NCBI GenBank assembly: GCA_009693175.1 | Contig: SHXT01000010.1 | Span: forward strand, 1-46,075 | Length of the DNA: 46,075 nucleotides | Reading direction: 5' to 3' | Source: Candidatus Methylopumilus sp. | GTDB lineage: Bacteria; Pseudomonadota; Gammaproteobacteria; Burkholderiales; Methylophilaceae | Shown: piece by piece, positions 36,453 through 46,075 of the stretch | Numbering within the stretch: the first letter of the stretch is position 1 | Layout: each line of letters starts with the position of its first letter | Notes under the pieces: model-generated | Databases searched by the model: none | Seen by the model: only the letters and a program-made list of their open reading frames with translations | Told to the model about the DNA's origin: nothing | Position numbers and translations under genes: made by a program

Positions 36453-37667
36453 TTGACTCAGCTTAAAAAATCATCGAAATTAAATAACGTTTGTTACGAC
36501 ATTCGTGGACCGGTTTTAGCACATGCTAAAAAAATGGAAGAAGAGGGCAATCGTATTATTAAGCTTAATATTGGCAATCCAGCTGCTTTTGGTTTTGAGG
36601 CGCCAGAAGAAATCGTCCAAGATGTAATTCGAAATATGAACAAGGCTTCTGGTTATACAGAGAGCAAAGGACTTTTTGAGCCTAGAAAATCAGTCATGCA
36701 CTACACACAGGAAAAAAATATTTCTAATGTAGATGTCGACGATATTATTATTGGTAATGGTGTTTCAGAGCTGATTGTGATGTCTATGCAGGCACTATTG
36801 AATAATGATGATGAAGTGTTGATTCCTATGCCTGATTATCCTTTATGGACTGCAGCTGTAACATTAGCAGGTGGAAAGCCGAGACATTATTTATGTGACG
36901 AAAATTCAGGTTGGTATCCAGACCTTAAAGATATTGAAAGTAAAATTACTAACAAAACAAAAGCGATCGTAGTTATTAATCCTAACAATCCTACAGGAGC
37001 TCTTTATCCAAAAGAAATTCTTGAGAGTATTATTAAAATTGCAAGAAAACATAAAATTGTCATTTTTGCAGATGAAATTTACGACAAAGTTGTCTATGAC
37101 AAAAAGAGACATATTTCGATTGCGTCGCTTGCAGATGATATCCTTTTCGTCTCTTTTAATGGCTTGTCAAAAAATTATAGAGCTTGCGGTTATCGTGCAG
37201 GTTGGTTAGTTGTTTCAGGCAATAAAAAAGAATCATTCGATTATATTGAGGGTTTGAATATGTTGGCATCTATGCGTCTATGTGCAAATGTTCCAGGCCA
37301 ACTTGCTATTCAAACTGCATTAGGTGGATATCAAAGTATTGATGATCTTGTAGCGCCCACTGGAAGACTTTTTAAGCAACGAGAACTTGCATACGAAATG
37401 CTCACATCTATTCCTGGGGTAACATGTGTTAAACCAGAAGCAGCTATGTATTTATTTCCTAAATTAGATCCAAAAATGTATCCAATTAAAGATGACCAAG
37501 AATTTATTTTAAAATTATTAATAGATAAAAAAGTATTGCTCGTTCAAGGAACAGGGTTTAATTGGAAAAATCCCGATCATATAAGAATTGTTTTCTTGCC
37601 AAATGAGGATGATCTTAAAGAGTCAATCAAGCGCATCGGTTCTTATCTAGAAAGTTATAGCGCATGA
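36453..37667 (+). CDS. alaA: Alanine-synthesising aminotransferase, AlaA-like
   Basis: A class I PLP aminotransferase of 404 residues; AlaA converts pyruvate and glutamate to alanine and 2-oxoglutarate. Motifs are KLNIGNPAAFGFEAP, SKGLFEPRKSV, VINPNNPTGALYP, FADEIYDKVVYD and the PLP lysine in FNGLSKNYRACGYRAGW. The start appears to be TTG at 36453, since no in-frame ATG precedes the conserved N-terminus (SKLNNVCYDIRGPV). Its stop overlaps the hom start by four bases. This alaA-hom-thrC order is common in Betaproteobacteria. Confidence 0.93.
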   Translation: MTQLKKSSKLNNVCYDIRGPVLAHAKKMEEEGNRIIKLNIGNPAAFGFEAPEEIVQDVIRNMNKASGYTESKGLFEPRKSVMHYTQEKNISNVDVDDIIIGNGVSELIVMSMQALLNNDDEVLIPMPDYPLWTAAVTLAGGKPRHYLCDENSGWYPDLKDIESKITNKTKAIVVINPNNPTGALYPKEILESIIKIARKHKIVIFADEIYDKVVYDKKRHISIASLADDILFVSFNGLSKNYRACGYRAGWLVVSGNKKESFDYIEGLNMLASMRLCANVPGQLAIQTALGGYQSIDDLVAPTGRLFKQRELAYEMLTSIPGVTCVKPEAAMYLFPKLDPKMYPIKDDQEFILKLLIDKKVLLVQGTGFNWKNPDHIRIVFLPNEDDLKESIKRIGSYLESYSA

Positions 37668-38959
37668 AAAAAATGAATGTAGGGCTGTTGGGTATTGGCA
37701 CTGTTGGCGGCGGTTTATATGAGCTTTTAAAGTCTAATATTACTGAAATTCAACGTAAAGCATCTGCGGATATTAGAATCATTGCAGTTGCTGATAAAGA
37801 TATTTCACGCGCAAAAGAGGTTGTAGGTAATGCTATTGAAATTACCGATGACGCATTTCAGTTAGTGACTAACCCAGAGATTGATGTTGTTATTGAATTA
37901 ATTGGTGGCACAACTATTGCAAAAGATTTGGTCATTAAAGCAATTGAACATAAAAAACATGTAGTGACTGCGAATAAAGCATTATTAGCGCTTTTTGGAA
38001 ATGAATTATTTGCGTTGGCTAAAAAAAATAATGTCATTCTTGCTTTTGAGGCTTCGGTCGCTGGTGGAATACCTATATTAAAATCTATTAAAGAGGGTTT
38101 AGCGGGGAATAAAATTGAATGGGTTGCTGGCATCATTAACGGCACAACTAATTTTATTTTGACTGAAATGCGTGAGAAAGGTGTGACCTTTACACAAGCC
38201 CTATCTCAAGCTCAATCTTTAGGATACGCGGAAGCTGATCCTAGTTTTGATGTTGAAGGGATTGATGCTGCCCATAAATTAACTATTCTTGCAGCATTGT
38301 CCTTTGGAATACCTATGAGCTTTAAAGATGTTTATGTTGAAGGCATTAAAGCGCTCGAACAAAAAGATATTCAATATGCTGAAGAATTAGGTTATCGCAT
38401 TAAATTGTTAGGCATCGCTAAAAAAAGAGATAAAGGTATTGAATTAAGAGTTCATCCAACATTAATTCCTGAAGATCGCTTAATCGCTAATGTAAATGGT
38501 GCTATGAATGCAGTTGTGGTTAAAGGTAATATGGTAGGGTCCACACTTTTTTATGGCGCTGGTGCTGGGGCGCTTCCAACAGCAAGTGCTGTTGTCGCAG
38601 ATCTTATAGATATCTCAAGAGCGACAAATGTTCCTGCAAATGGGTTTAATGAGAAGCAAATTGAAGCTTTGCCAATTTACTCAATCAATGATGCAATCAG
38701 TGGTTATTATTTAAGAATTAAAGTCTCAGACAAGCCTGGTGTTTTAGCTAAGATTACAAAATTATTTGGTGATAAAAAAATATCTATTGACGCCATGCTT
38801 CAAAAAGAAACAAAAGAAAATAAATCCGAAGCTGATATTGTGATATTAAGTCGCTTGGCTCTTGAAAAGGATATTAATACTGTCATTCATTCAATTGAAT
38901 CATTATCAGCAACAATTGGAAAAGTTATTAAAATTAGATTAGAAGAACTTAGTAAATAA
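37664..38959 (+). CDS. hom: Homoserine dehydrogenase
   Basis: Reduces aspartate semialdehyde to homoserine, the branch to threonine and methionine. The 431-residue protein has the NAD(P)-binding loop GLLGIGTVGGGLYE at the N-terminus, the catalytic domain with VAGIINGTTNFILTEM and the GYAEADPSFDVEGIDAAHK segment, and a C-terminal ACT domain (from about 350, YYLRIKVSDKPGVLAKIT) expected to give feedback inhibition by threonine. ATGA overlap with alaA, seven bases to thrC. Confidence 0.97.
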   Translation: MKKMNVGLLGIGTVGGGLYELLKSNITEIQRKASADIRIIAVADKDISRAKEVVGNAIEITDDAFQLVTNPEIDVVIELIGGTTIAKDLVIKAIEHKKHVVTANKALLALFGNELFALAKKNNVILAFEASVAGGIPILKSIKEGLAGNKIEWVAGIINGTTNFILTEMREKGVTFTQALSQAQSLGYAEADPSFDVEGIDAAHKLTILAALSFGIPMSFKDVYVEGIKALEQKDIQYAEELGYRIKLLGIAKKRDKGIELRVHPTLIPEDRLIANVNGAMNAVVVKGNMVGSTLFYGAGAGALPTASAVVADLIDISRATNVPANGFNEKQIEALPIYSINDAISGYYLRIKVSDKPGVLAKITKLFGDKKISIDAMLQKETKENKSEADIVILSRLALEKDINTVIHSIESLSATIGKVIKIRLEELSK

Positions 38960-38966
38960 AGGTTTT

Positions 38967-40391
38967 ATGAAATATATTTCAACGCGCGGCCAATCAAAGC
39001 CACTTTCTTTTTCAGAAATTCTATTAGGCGGTTTAGCGCCTGACGGTGGTTTGTATCTTCCAGAGCATTATCCAAAATTCTCATATGATGATTTAAATAG
39101 TATGAGAAGTATGAATTATCCGACACTTGCCTTTCATATTATTTCTAAGTTTGTAGATGACATTCCAGAAAATGATTTGAAGGAAATTATCAATAAAACT
39201 TACACTAAAGACGTGTATGCATATTCAAGAAAAGAGCAAAAAGCAGAAGATATTACGCCTATTTTAAAAATAAAAGACAATCTTTATATACTTTCACTCT
39301 CTAATGGACCCACTCTAGCTTTTAAAGATATTGCTATGCAGTTGCTTGGTAATTTATTTGAGTATGTATTAGTTAAAAAAAATAAAGAGATTAATATATT
39401 AGGTGCAACTTCGGGAGATACAGGATCCGCTGCTGAATATGCGATGCGAGGTAAAAAAGGCATTAATGTTTTTATGTTGTCACCCTATCAAAAAATGAGT
39501 CGTTTTCAAACGGCACAGATGTTTAGTATCCAAGACGCTAATATTTTTAATTTAAGTATTAAGGGAGTTTTTGATGATTGCCAAGATATTGTAAAAGCAG
39601 TTTCTAATGATCTGAATTTTAAAAAAGATTTTAAAATTGGGGCGGTCAATTCAATTAATTGGGGAAGAATACTCGCGCAAATTGTGTATTACTTTAAAGG
39701 TTATTTTGCTGTTACAGAAAAAAATGAAGAAATAAGTTTTACTGTACCTACAGGTAATTTTGGTAACATTTGTGCGGGGCATATTGCTCGCATGATGGGG
39801 TTGCCTATTAAAAGACTCGTCGTAGCAACTAATGAAAATAATGTTTTAGATGAATTTTTTAAAGCAGGTATTTATAAACCCCGAGATGCAAAAAATACAT
39901 TACATACGTCTAGCCCGTCTATGGATATATCAAAAGCTTCAAATTTAGAACGTTTTATTTTTGATTTGATTGGTAGGGACGATAAAAAATTGAATTTACT
40001 CTGGCAATCAGTCGACCAAGGAGGGGACTTTAATTTAAATCAAGAAGGCTTTTTTGAAAAAATTAAAGATTTTGGATTTATATCTTCTTCCAGTACCCAC
40101 AAAGAGCGTATTCATTTTATTAAGGAAATTTATAGTCAATACAGTATTATGATTGATACGCATACAGCTGATGGATTTAAAGCAGCTTTTGAGCATGCCG
40201 AATCAAATGTACCTATGGTTATTCTTGAAACGGCATTACCTATTAAATTCGAGGATTATATTGTTGAAGCTATTGGAAAAAAACCTGAGAGGCCAAAATC
40301 TCTTATGTACATAGAAGATTTACCTCAGCGATTTGAAGTCTTAAATAATCAAACTGAAGAAGTTAAGGCATTTATAAGGCAAAACGTTTAA
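38967..40391 (+). CDS. thrC: Threonine synthase
   Basis: A PLP enzyme that makes threonine from O-phosphohomoserine. At 474 residues it is of the longer (E. coli/yeast) type. Motifs are [20 protein letters not shown] near the N-terminus, [18 protein letters not shown] with the PLP lysine, [18 protein letters not shown] for phosphate binding and [20 protein letters not shown]. It directly follows hom and precedes thyA by four bases, so the run alaA-hom-thrC-thyA-folA is probably one transcript. Confidence 0.97.
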   Translation: MKYISTRGQSKPLSFSEILLGGLAPDGGLYLPEHYPKFSYDDLNSMRSMNYPTLAFHIISKFVDDIPENDLKEIINKTYTKDVYAYSRKEQKAEDITPILKIKDNLYILSLSNGPTLAFKDIAMQLLGNLFEYVLVKKNKEINILGATSGDTGSAAEYAMRGKKGINVFMLSPYQKMSRFQTAQMFSIQDANIFNLSIKGVFDDCQDIVKAVSNDLNFKKDFKIGAVNSINWGRILAQIVYYFKGYFAVTEKNEEISFTVPTGNFGNICAGHIARMMGLPIKRLVVATNENNVLDEFFKAGIYKPRDAKNTLHTSSPSMDISKASNLERFIFDLIGRDDKKLNLLWQSVDQGGDFNLNQEGFFEKIKDFGFISSSSTHKERIHFIKEIYSQYSIMIDTHTADGFKAAFEHAESNVPMVILETALPIKFEDYIVEAIGKKPERPKSLMYIEDLPQRFEVLNNQTEEVKAFIRQNV

Positions 40392-40395
40392 TACA

Positions 40396-41190
40396 ATGAA
40401 ACAGTATCTTGATTTACTTAGTTACGTTAAAGATCATGGAGATATGAAACATGATCGTACTGGAACGGGAACAGTTTCTATATTTGGTTATCAGATGCGA
40501 TTTGATTTATCTAAAGGATTTCCTTTGCTTACAACAAAAAAAGTCCATTTAAAATCTTTGATTCATGAGCTTTTATGGTTTTTAAGCGGAAGTACAAATA
40601 TTAAATATTTAAAAGATAATGGTGTAAGTATCTGGAATGAATGGGCAGACGATCAAGGTAATCTAGGCCCTGTGTATGGCTATCAATGGAGAAGTTGGCC
40701 ATCTGCGGATGGAAAACATATTGATCAGATTACTGATCTAATTGAATCTATTAAAAAAAATCCAGACTCTAGACGATTAATTGTTTCTGCTTGGAATGTT
40801 TCAGAGATCTCTAAAATGAAGTTGCCACCTTGTCATGCTTTTTTTCAATTTTATGTCTCAAACGGAAAATTATCTTGCCAGCTTTACCAAAGAAGTGCAG
40901 ATATATTTTTAGGTGTACCTTTTAATATTGCATCCTATGCTTTATTGACTATGATGGTTGCTCAAGTATGCTCATTAGAACCTGGTGATTTTGTGCACAC
41001 TTTAGGCGATGCACATATTTATGCTAATCATGCAGAACAAGTAAAAGAGCAGTTAGCACGAACACCAAAAATATTACCTATTATGAAAATTAACCCTAAT
41101 GTTAAAAATATTTTTGATTTTAAATTTGATGATTTTGTTCTAGAAAATTATAATCCTGAGTCATCGATTAAAGCACCTATTGCAGTTTAG
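40396..41190 (+). CDS. thyA: Thymidylate synthase
   Basis: Methylates dUMP to dTMP using methylene-tetrahydrofolate. The 264-residue protein is the same length as E. coli ThyA, with nucleophile Cys146 in [12 protein letters not shown], dUMP-binding [12 protein letters not shown] and [19 protein letters not shown], and the [10 protein letters not shown] segment. It overlaps the folA start by one base. The pairing makes sense because thyA produces the dihydrofolate that folA recycles. Confidence 0.98.
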   Translation: MKQYLDLLSYVKDHGDMKHDRTGTGTVSIFGYQMRFDLSKGFPLLTTKKVHLKSLIHELLWFLSGSTNIKYLKDNGVSIWNEWADDQGNLGPVYGYQWRSWPSADGKHIDQITDLIESIKKNPDSRRLIVSAWNVSEISKMKLPPCHAFFQFYVSNGKLSCQLYQRSADIFLGVPFNIASYALLTMMVAQVCSLEPGDFVHTLGDAHIYANHAEQVKEQLARTPKILPIMKINPNVKNIFDFKFDDFVLENYNPESSIKAPIAV

Positions 41191-41678
41191 TGGCTACCTT
41201 ATCTATTATTGTTGCTATGAGTTCTAACCGTGTTATTGGAATTAATAATACATTACCTTGGCATCTGACTGAAGATCTTAAGCGCTTTAAATTACTAACA
41301 ACGGGCCATACCATTATCATGGGAAGAAAAACTTATGAGTCTATTGGAAAAGCCTTGCCTAACCGAAGAAATATTGTGATTAGCAGAAATAAAAATATTT
41401 CATATGAAGGCGTTGAATTGGTGAGTAGCTTAGATGAGGCTTTTTCTTTATCAGCTAATGATGATGAAGTTTTTTTTATAGGAGGTTCAAATATCTATGA
41501 ACAAACTTTAAGCGCTGTTCAATATTTATATATTACTGAAATTAAAAAAAACTTTGTGGGAGATGCTTTTTTCCCCGAGATCGATAAAGCTATTTGGATT
41601 GAATCTTCAAGACAAGATTTAGTTGAAAGCGATGAATTGAACTTCTCTTTTATCAATTACAAAAGAAAAGTTATATAG
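41190..41678 (+). CDS. folA: Dihydrofolate reductase
   Basis: Regenerates tetrahydrofolate with NADPH. The 162-residue protein carries VAMSSNRVIGINNTLPWHL, the active-site acid (Asp29 in LTEDLKRFK), GHTIIMGRKTYESIGKALP and FFIGGSNIYEQTL. The start is a GTG at 41190, sharing its G with the last base of the thyA TAG. Its 3' end overlaps the convergent decarboxylase gene by eight bases, leaving no room for a separate terminator. Confidence 0.96.
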   Translation: MATLSIIVAMSSNRVIGINNTLPWHLTEDLKRFKLLTTGHTIIMGRKTYESIGKALPNRRNIVISRNKNISYEGVELVSSLDEAFSLSANDDEVFFIGGSNIYEQTLSAVQYLYITEIKKNFVGDAFFPEIDKAIWIESSRQDLVESDELNFSFINYKRKVI

Positions 41679-43911
41679 ATACACAGTCCACAAAGTAATG
41701 AGCTTTACCATCAATCTTTTGTTTTACTAAACCATGATTGTCCGTTTCAAATCCAGGAAATTTTTCGTTAAAATCGCGTGCAAATTTTAAATAATTCACA
41801 ATAATTTTATTAAAGCGCTCGCCAGGAATAAGAAGTGGTATGCCTGGAGGATAGGGGGTTAGAAGAACAGCCGTAATTCTGCCTTCTAAGTTATCTATGG
41901 AAACACGCTCAATTTCTTTATGCGCCATTTTTGCAAAAGCTTCTGTAGGTTTCATCGCTGGAACCATGTCAGAGAGATACATTTCAGTTGTAAGTTTTGC
42001 AATATCATGTTTCTTATAGATTTCATGAATTTTAGTACATAAATCTCTAAGTCCAATACGCTCATAACTTGGTTGTTTTTGAATAAATTCCGGCAATACC
42101 TTCCACAGGGGTTGGTTTTTATCGTAATCATCTTTAAATTGCTGAAGTGCAGCTACGAGTGTATTCCAACGACCTTTAGTAATACCTATAGTAAACATAA
42201 TAAAGAATGAGTAGAGACCTGTTTTTTCTACAATAACACCATGCTCTGCTAAATATTTAGTGACGATAGAAGCTGGTATACCAAACTCTTCAGAAAACTC
42301 ACCATCGACATTAAGTCCTGGAGTGATGATCGTAGCTTTGATTGGATCGAGCATATTAAAACCATCTGCAAGGTCGCCAAAACCATGCCAATGGTCATTA
42401 GCATTAAGCATCCAAGCATCTCTATCTTCTAAGCCTTCGTCTGATAGATCATTAGGCCCCCAGACTTTAAACCACCAATCCGATCCCCATTCAATATCTA
42501 CTTTTCTCATAGCACGTCTAAAGTCTAATGCTTCCATGAGCGATTCTTCTACAAGCGCTTTACCACCAGGTTCCTCCATCATTGCTGCTGCAACATCGCA
42601 ACTTGCAATAATTGAATATTGAGGACTTGTGGAACTGTGCATTAAGAAAGACTCATTAAATACTTCTCGATCTAATTTATTTTTTTCTGCATCTTGCACA
42701 AGAATTTGAGATGCTTGGCTTAACCCTGCTAGCAGTTTATGTGTTGATTGTGTTGAAAATACTAAGCTATCTTTGCAACGTGGCCGATCTGCACCAATTG
42801 CATGATAATCACCATAAAAGTCATGAAATGTTGCATGAGGTAGCCATGCTTCATCAAAATGAAGTGAGTCAATTTTTCCATCCAACATCTCTTTAATTTC
42901 TTCAACATTATAAAGAATGCCGTCATAAGTAGATTGTGTAATGGTGAGGACGCGAGGCTTATCTTTTTTATTTGTGACAAAAGGATTTTTTTGAATTTTA
43001 TTTTGAATATTTTTCCATTCAAATTCATGTTTAGGAATAGGCCCAATAATTCCAAAATGGTTTCGTGTCGGCATTAAAAAGATAGGAATAGCACCCGTCA
43101 TAATAATTGAGTGCAATACTGATTTATGACAATTTCTATCTACAATAACGATGTCGCCTGGCGCTACAGTTGAGTTCCATACCATTTTATTCGATGTAGA
43201 AGTACCATTTGTCACAAAATAAAGATGATCACAATTGTAAATGCGAGCCGCATTTCGCTCTGAAGCACCTACTGGGCCTGTATGGTCTAGAAGTTGCCCT
43301 AACTCATCTACTGCATTACAAACGTCAGCTCTAAGCATATTTTCACCAAAAAATTGATGAAACATTTGACCTACAGGTGATTTGAGAAAAGCAACGCCAC
43401 CTGAATGACCTGGGCAATGCCAAGAATATGAACCATCACCAGCGTAATGTGTAAGCGCTTTAAAAAATGGCGGAGGTAGACTATCTAAATATGTTCTTGC
43501 TTCACGTAGAATATAACGAGCCACAAATTCAGGTGTGTCTTCATGCATGTGAATGAAGCCATTAAGTTCTCTTAATATTTCATTTGGAATATGGCGGCTA
43601 GTTCTTGTTTCGCCGTGAAGAAAAATTGGAATCTCTTCATTGCGATATCTAATTTCATCAACAAAAGTTTTTAGTTGTTGCAGAGCGGTTTGATTTTCTT
43701 CAACAAACTCTTCATCGTCGATTGATAGAATAAAGGCAGATGCTCGGCTTTGTTGTTGAGCGAATGAAGATAAATCCCCATAACTTGTGACGCCAAGGAC
43801 TTCAAAATTTTCTTCCTCAATCGCTTTTGCTAAAACTCTTATTCCCAAACCTGACGAATTTTCAGATTTAAAATCTTCATCAATAATTACGACAGGGAAG
43901 TTAAATTTCAT
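41671..43911 (-). CDS. Orn/Lys/Arg decarboxylase (biodegradative arginine decarboxylase-like)
   Basis: A fold-I PLP decarboxylase of 746 residues, the size of AdiA, LdcC and SpeF. The domains are an N-terminal receiver-like wing (1-130, VVIIDEDFKSENSSGLG), the PLP core with HCPGHSGG, VDELGQLLDHTGPVGASE, FHDFYGD and the PLP lysine K392 in STQSTHKLLAGLSQASQ, and a C-terminal domain. It removes CO2 from arginine, lysine or ornithine, giving agmatine, cadaverine or putrescine. Substrate choice cannot be settled by eye; related betaproteobacterial genes are usually annotated arginine/lysine/ornithine decarboxylase. In this streamlined organism it more likely serves polyamine supply than acid resistance. 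It is followed upstream by dcd, ten bases away on the same strand. Confidence 0.9.
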   Translation of the reverse strand: MKFNFPVVIIDEDFKSENSSGLGIRVLAKAIEEENFEVLGVTSYGDLSSFAQQQSRASAFILSIDDEEFVEENQTALQQLKTFVDEIRYRNEEIPIFLHGETRTSRHIPNEILRELNGFIHMHEDTPEFVARYILREARTYLDSLPPPFFKALTHYAGDGSYSWHCPGHSGGVAFLKSPVGQMFHQFFGENMLRADVCNAVDELGQLLDHTGPVGASERNAARIYNCDHLYFVTNGTSTSNKMVWNSTVAPGDIVIVDRNCHKSVLHSIIMTGAIPIFLMPTRNHFGIIGPIPKHEFEWKNIQNKIQKNPFVTNKKDKPRVLTITQSTYDGILYNVEEIKEMLDGKIDSLHFDEAWLPHATFHDFYGDYHAIGADRPRCKDSLVFSTQSTHKLLAGLSQASQILVQDAEKNKLDREVFNESFLMHSSTSPQYSIIASCDVAAAMMEEPGGKALVEESLMEALDFRRAMRKVDIEWGSDWWFKVWGPNDLSDEGLEDRDAWMLNANDHWHGFGDLADGFNMLDPIKATIITPGLNVDGEFSEEFGIPASIVTKYLAEHGVIVEKTGLYSFFIMFTIGITKGRWNTLVAALQQFKDDYDKNQPLWKVLPEFIQKQPSYERIGLRDLCTKIHEIYKKHDIAKLTTEMYLSDMVPAMKPTEAFAKMAHKEIERVSIDNLEGRITAVLLTPYPPGIPLLIPGERFNKIIVNYLKFARDFNEKFPGFETDNHGLVKQKIDGKAHYFVDCVSI

Positions 43912-43920
43912 AGTGATCCT

Positions 43921-44487
43921 TTATATTTTTGGTAATGTTACACCTACTTGTCCTTGGTATTTTCCACCACGGTCTTTGTAGGAAGTTTCACATACTTCAT
44001 CAGACTCAAAGAACAACACTTGAGCGCATCCCTCACCTGCATATATCTTTGCAGGCAGAGGAGTTGTATTGCTAAATTCTAATGTAACGTAACCTTCCCA
44101 TTCTGGTTCAAATGGCGTGACATTCACAATAATACCGCAACGCGCATAAGTTGATTTACCTAAGCAGATAGTAAGAACATTACGCGGAATTCTAAAATAC
44201 TCAACTGTCCTTGCTAAGGCGAATGAGTTAGGCGGAATAATGCAATAATCGGCATTGAATTCAACAAATGAATTAGGGTCGAATTTTTTAGGATCGACAA
44301 TTGTACTATTAATATTTGTGAATACTTTAAATTCATTGGCACAACGAATATCGTAACCATAACTTGAAGCGCCATAAGAAACGATTTTTTGATTATTTTT
44401 TTCTCGAATAAGCTTAGGTTCAAATGGCTCAATCATGCCATGTTGTTCTGCCATTTTTCGAATCCATTTGTCTGATTTTATTGTCAT
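43921..44487 (-). CDS. dcd: dCTP deaminase
   Basis: Deaminates dCTP to dUTP, feeding dTMP synthesis by thyA. The 188-residue protein shows [40 protein letters not shown], the conserved [20 protein letters not shown] with the catalytic Glu in [11 protein letters not shown], and [14 protein letters not shown]. It begins 16 bases after the T-run of the zwf terminator and ends nine bases before the decarboxylase start, so those two may be co-transcribed. Confidence 0.97.
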   Translation of the reverse strand: MTIKSDKWIRKMAEQHGMIEPFEPKLIREKNNQKIVSYGASSYGYDIRCANEFKVFTNINSTIVDPKKFDPNSFVEFNADYCIIPPNSFALARTVEYFRIPRNVLTICLGKSTYARCGIIVNVTPFEPEWEGYVTLEFSNTTPLPAKIYAGEGCAQVLFFESDEVCETSYKDRGGKYQGQVGVTLPKI

Positions 44488-44501
44488 AATTTTCTTGTCT
44501 C

Positions 44502-44546
44502 AAAAAAGAAAAATCCCGTTTGCATAATCTTGACGCTACGGGATTT
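44502..44546 (-). terminator. Rho-independent terminator of zwf
   Basis: AAATCCCGT (44511-44519) pairs perfectly with ACGGGATTT (44538-44546). On the minus strand the stem is followed by TTCTTTTTT. It lies 25 bases after the zwf stop and separates zwf from dcd. Confidence 0.85.
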
Positions 44547-44570
44547 CTAATAATTTAATTTTTCATTACT

Positions 44571-46046
44571 TTAGAGCTTATTTTCACCTATTTCAATACT
44601 CTGACGCCAAAATTGTTCAGGGTTGTCAAAGATGACTTTTGACTCTACAGGGTCAGAACTTCCAGCTTCATAGGTAAAGACAGGGCTTTTATCGTCTATC
44701 CATGCTTTAATAACAGGGTCAAGAAGTCTCCATGATGCTTCAACTTCATTAATATGAAGATATAAGGATTGATCGCCTTGCATTAGATTGAGAAGTAATG
44801 ACTCATAAGCATCGATAGATTCGTCATTTTTAATTCGGTTAGGCGCATCCATTGCCACTGTTCTGACTTTAGTATCGAGTCCTTGGATTTTTGTTTCAAT
44901 TTCAAAGCGAGTAAATTCCTTAGGTTGAATACTAATTACTAACCAATTATCAGCTTGTTCTGTAAGTGATAAAGGAGCCTTTTTAAATTTAATGGCAATC
45001 GCTGTGTCTGATGCATGGAGACGTTTTGCTGTTCTGATATACATAGGGACACCCTTCCATCGAGGTGTATTGATATAGAATTTAAGAGCTGCATAAGTTT
45101 CAACTACGCTTTTTGGATTTTTTAATTCTTCTAAATAGCCCTTAACCTCTTCACCATTAATTTTTCCTCGACCATACTGTGCTTTAAAAGCATGCTTATG
45201 AAGTTCATTTAATGGGATAGGAATAATAGACTCAAGTGCTTTAATTTTTTCAGCGCGAATATTTTCAGGACTTAACGTTTTAGGCATTTCCATTGTGGTT
45301 AATGCAAGCATTTGCATAAGATGACTTTGAATCATATCTCGAAGTGCGCCAGTGGCATCGTAGAATTGAGTTCTTTCGCCCACACCAAGGGTTTCATTAT
45401 TTGTAATTTGAATATGATCGATATGTTCATGCGTCCAAAGCGGATCAAAAATATGATTTACAAAACGTGTGAGTAAGATATTTTGTAATGCTGATTTGCC
45501 CAGGTAATGATCAATACGGTAAATTTGCGTTTCTTTTAAATGTTTTGTAATCGATTTTTGGAGTGCTTGAGCCGTTTCTAAATTTGTACCAAATGGTTTT
45601 TCAATAACCACACGACGCCATGATTTACTTTCTTCAGTTAACCCAACGCTTGCGAGCTGATCAACAATTAATGCAAAGTCAGAAGGTCTTACAGATAAAA
45701 AGAACGCTAAATTTTGTGGAAAAGTTGATTTATTTGAAAGACGGTCACTTAATTTTTTGAATGCATTTTCATCGCTAGGTGGATTTGCTTGGTAGAAATT
45801 ACGCGCGATAAAACGTTCAAATACTTTTGTGTCATAATTTTTTTTGAATTTGATATCAAGCATGGATTTGATGTCATCTCGCCAAGCTGATTCCTCAAGT
45901 GGGGACCTCCCCACCGAAAGAATTTTCATTTTTTCGGGTAGTCGGTCAAGCGTATCAAGTCTAAAAAGACCTGGAATAAGTTTTATTCTAGAAAGGTTTC
46001 CACTTGCACCAAACAGAATCAGTGTGCAGTCATCTATTTTTGTCAT
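44571..46046 (-). CDS. zwf: Glucose-6-phosphate 1-dehydrogenase
   Basis: Oxidises glucose-6-phosphate to 6-phosphogluconolactone with NAD(P)+. The 491-residue protein has the coenzyme loop LILFGASGNLSRIKLIPGLF at the N-terminus, the IEKPFGTNLETAQALQ segment and the active site RIDHYLGKSALQNILLTRF with catalytic His. In RuMP methylotrophs it is a key step of the dissimilatory cycle that oxidises formaldehyde-derived hexose phosphate and supplies reducing power. The start at 46046 leaves 29 bases to the window edge; the upstream gene is not visible. A good terminator follows. Confidence 0.97.
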   Translation of the reverse strand: MTKIDDCTLILFGASGNLSRIKLIPGLFRLDTLDRLPEKMKILSVGRSPLEESAWRDDIKSMLDIKFKKNYDTKVFERFIARNFYQANPPSDENAFKKLSDRLSNKSTFPQNLAFFLSVRPSDFALIVDQLASVGLTEESKSWRRVVIEKPFGTNLETAQALQKSITKHLKETQIYRIDHYLGKSALQNILLTRFVNHIFDPLWTHEHIDHIQITNNETLGVGERTQFYDATGALRDMIQSHLMQMLALTTMEMPKTLSPENIRAEKIKALESIIPIPLNELHKHAFKAQYGRGKINGEEVKGYLEELKNPKSVVETYAALKFYINTPRWKGVPMYIRTAKRLHASDTAIAIKFKKAPLSLTEQADNWLVISIQPKEFTRFEIETKIQGLDTKVRTVAMDAPNRIKNDESIDAYESLLLNLMQGDQSLYLHINEVEASWRLLDPVIKAWIDDKSPVFTYEAGSSDPVESKVIFDNPEQFWRQSIEIGENKL

Positions 46047-46075
46047 AGGTAATTAAACGTTAAGTTATTTAACTT

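Noticed and set aside
42260-42622. Forward open frames inside the decarboxylase and other long genes
   Set aside because: They are antisense shadows of well-recognised proteins, with no domain or ribosome site of their own.

Overview
The window looks like a chromosomal piece (probably a metagenome-assembled contig) of an AT-rich, streamlined betaproteobacterial methylotroph of the order Methylophilales, such as the freshwater 'Ca. Methylopumilus' or OM43-type lineages. The indications are low GC, short intergenic gaps, a methanol-oxidation accessory cluster mxaRSACKL, zwf for the ribulose-monophosphate/pentose-phosphate side, and typical betaproteobacterial gene orders (glyA-nrdR-ribD, pyrG-kdsA-eno-ftsB, alaA-hom-thrC, thyA-folA). 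The genus is inferred from gene content and composition; no 16S or other marker RNA is present.

Layout. (1) 1-2183: a visibly GC-rich block, all on the minus strand, reading NAD-dependent formate dehydrogenase, then a short chimeric Mrp/NifU-like ORF, then a SagB-type nitroreductase cut by the window edge. Its composition differs so sharply from the rest that it is either a transferred island or an assembly join. (2) 2184-11430: an accessory stretch in AT-rich DNA. It holds a broken autotransporter remnant, a tiny secreted protein made of two perfect 30-residue repeats, a CPA1 Na+/H+ antiporter, a zinc-uptake pair (His-rich small protein plus ZnuD-like receptor), UmuC without UmuD, three very small membrane proteins, three small exported proteins, an SGNH hydrolase and a Cys-rich protein. 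(3) 11473-18584: metabolism and repair. This covers mtnA plus a class II aldolase (probable methylthioadenosine salvage by the DHAP shunt), an exported histone-deacetylase-fold protein, MsrPQ, a decayed metallo-beta-lactamase relic, a TauE/SafE exporter, phosphomannomutase/phosphoglucomutase and IscX. (4) 18742-26820: a forward run of housekeeping genes, glyA, nrdR, ribD, tatD, then a DnaA-box-containing gap, then pyrG, kdsA, eno, ftsB. (5) 26817-33086: a reverse run of ygfZ and the complete mxaLKCASR accessory set, which assembles and Ca2+-loads methanol dehydrogenase in classical methylotrophs, but with no mxaFJGI beside it. (6) 33247-46075: fabA-fabB, lpxO, a DUF498 protein, alaA-hom-thrC-thyA-folA, a large Orn/Lys/Arg decarboxylase, dcd and zwf.

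How they work together: formate dehydrogenase and zwf supply NAD(P)H in C1 metabolism, and the mxa genes mature a methanol dehydrogenase encoded elsewhere. glyA, folA and thyA handle folate C1 units. kdsA, lpxO, fabA/B and the phosphohexomutase build the outer membrane. MsrPQ protects periplasmic methionine, and the mtnA pair recycles the methylthio sugar.

No tRNA, rRNA, CRISPR array, transposase or complete mobile element was recognised. The points most worth a second look are the composition break at about 2.2 kb with its fused Mrp/NifU ORF, the duplicated-peptide secreted protein, and the orphan mxaRSACKL cluster.
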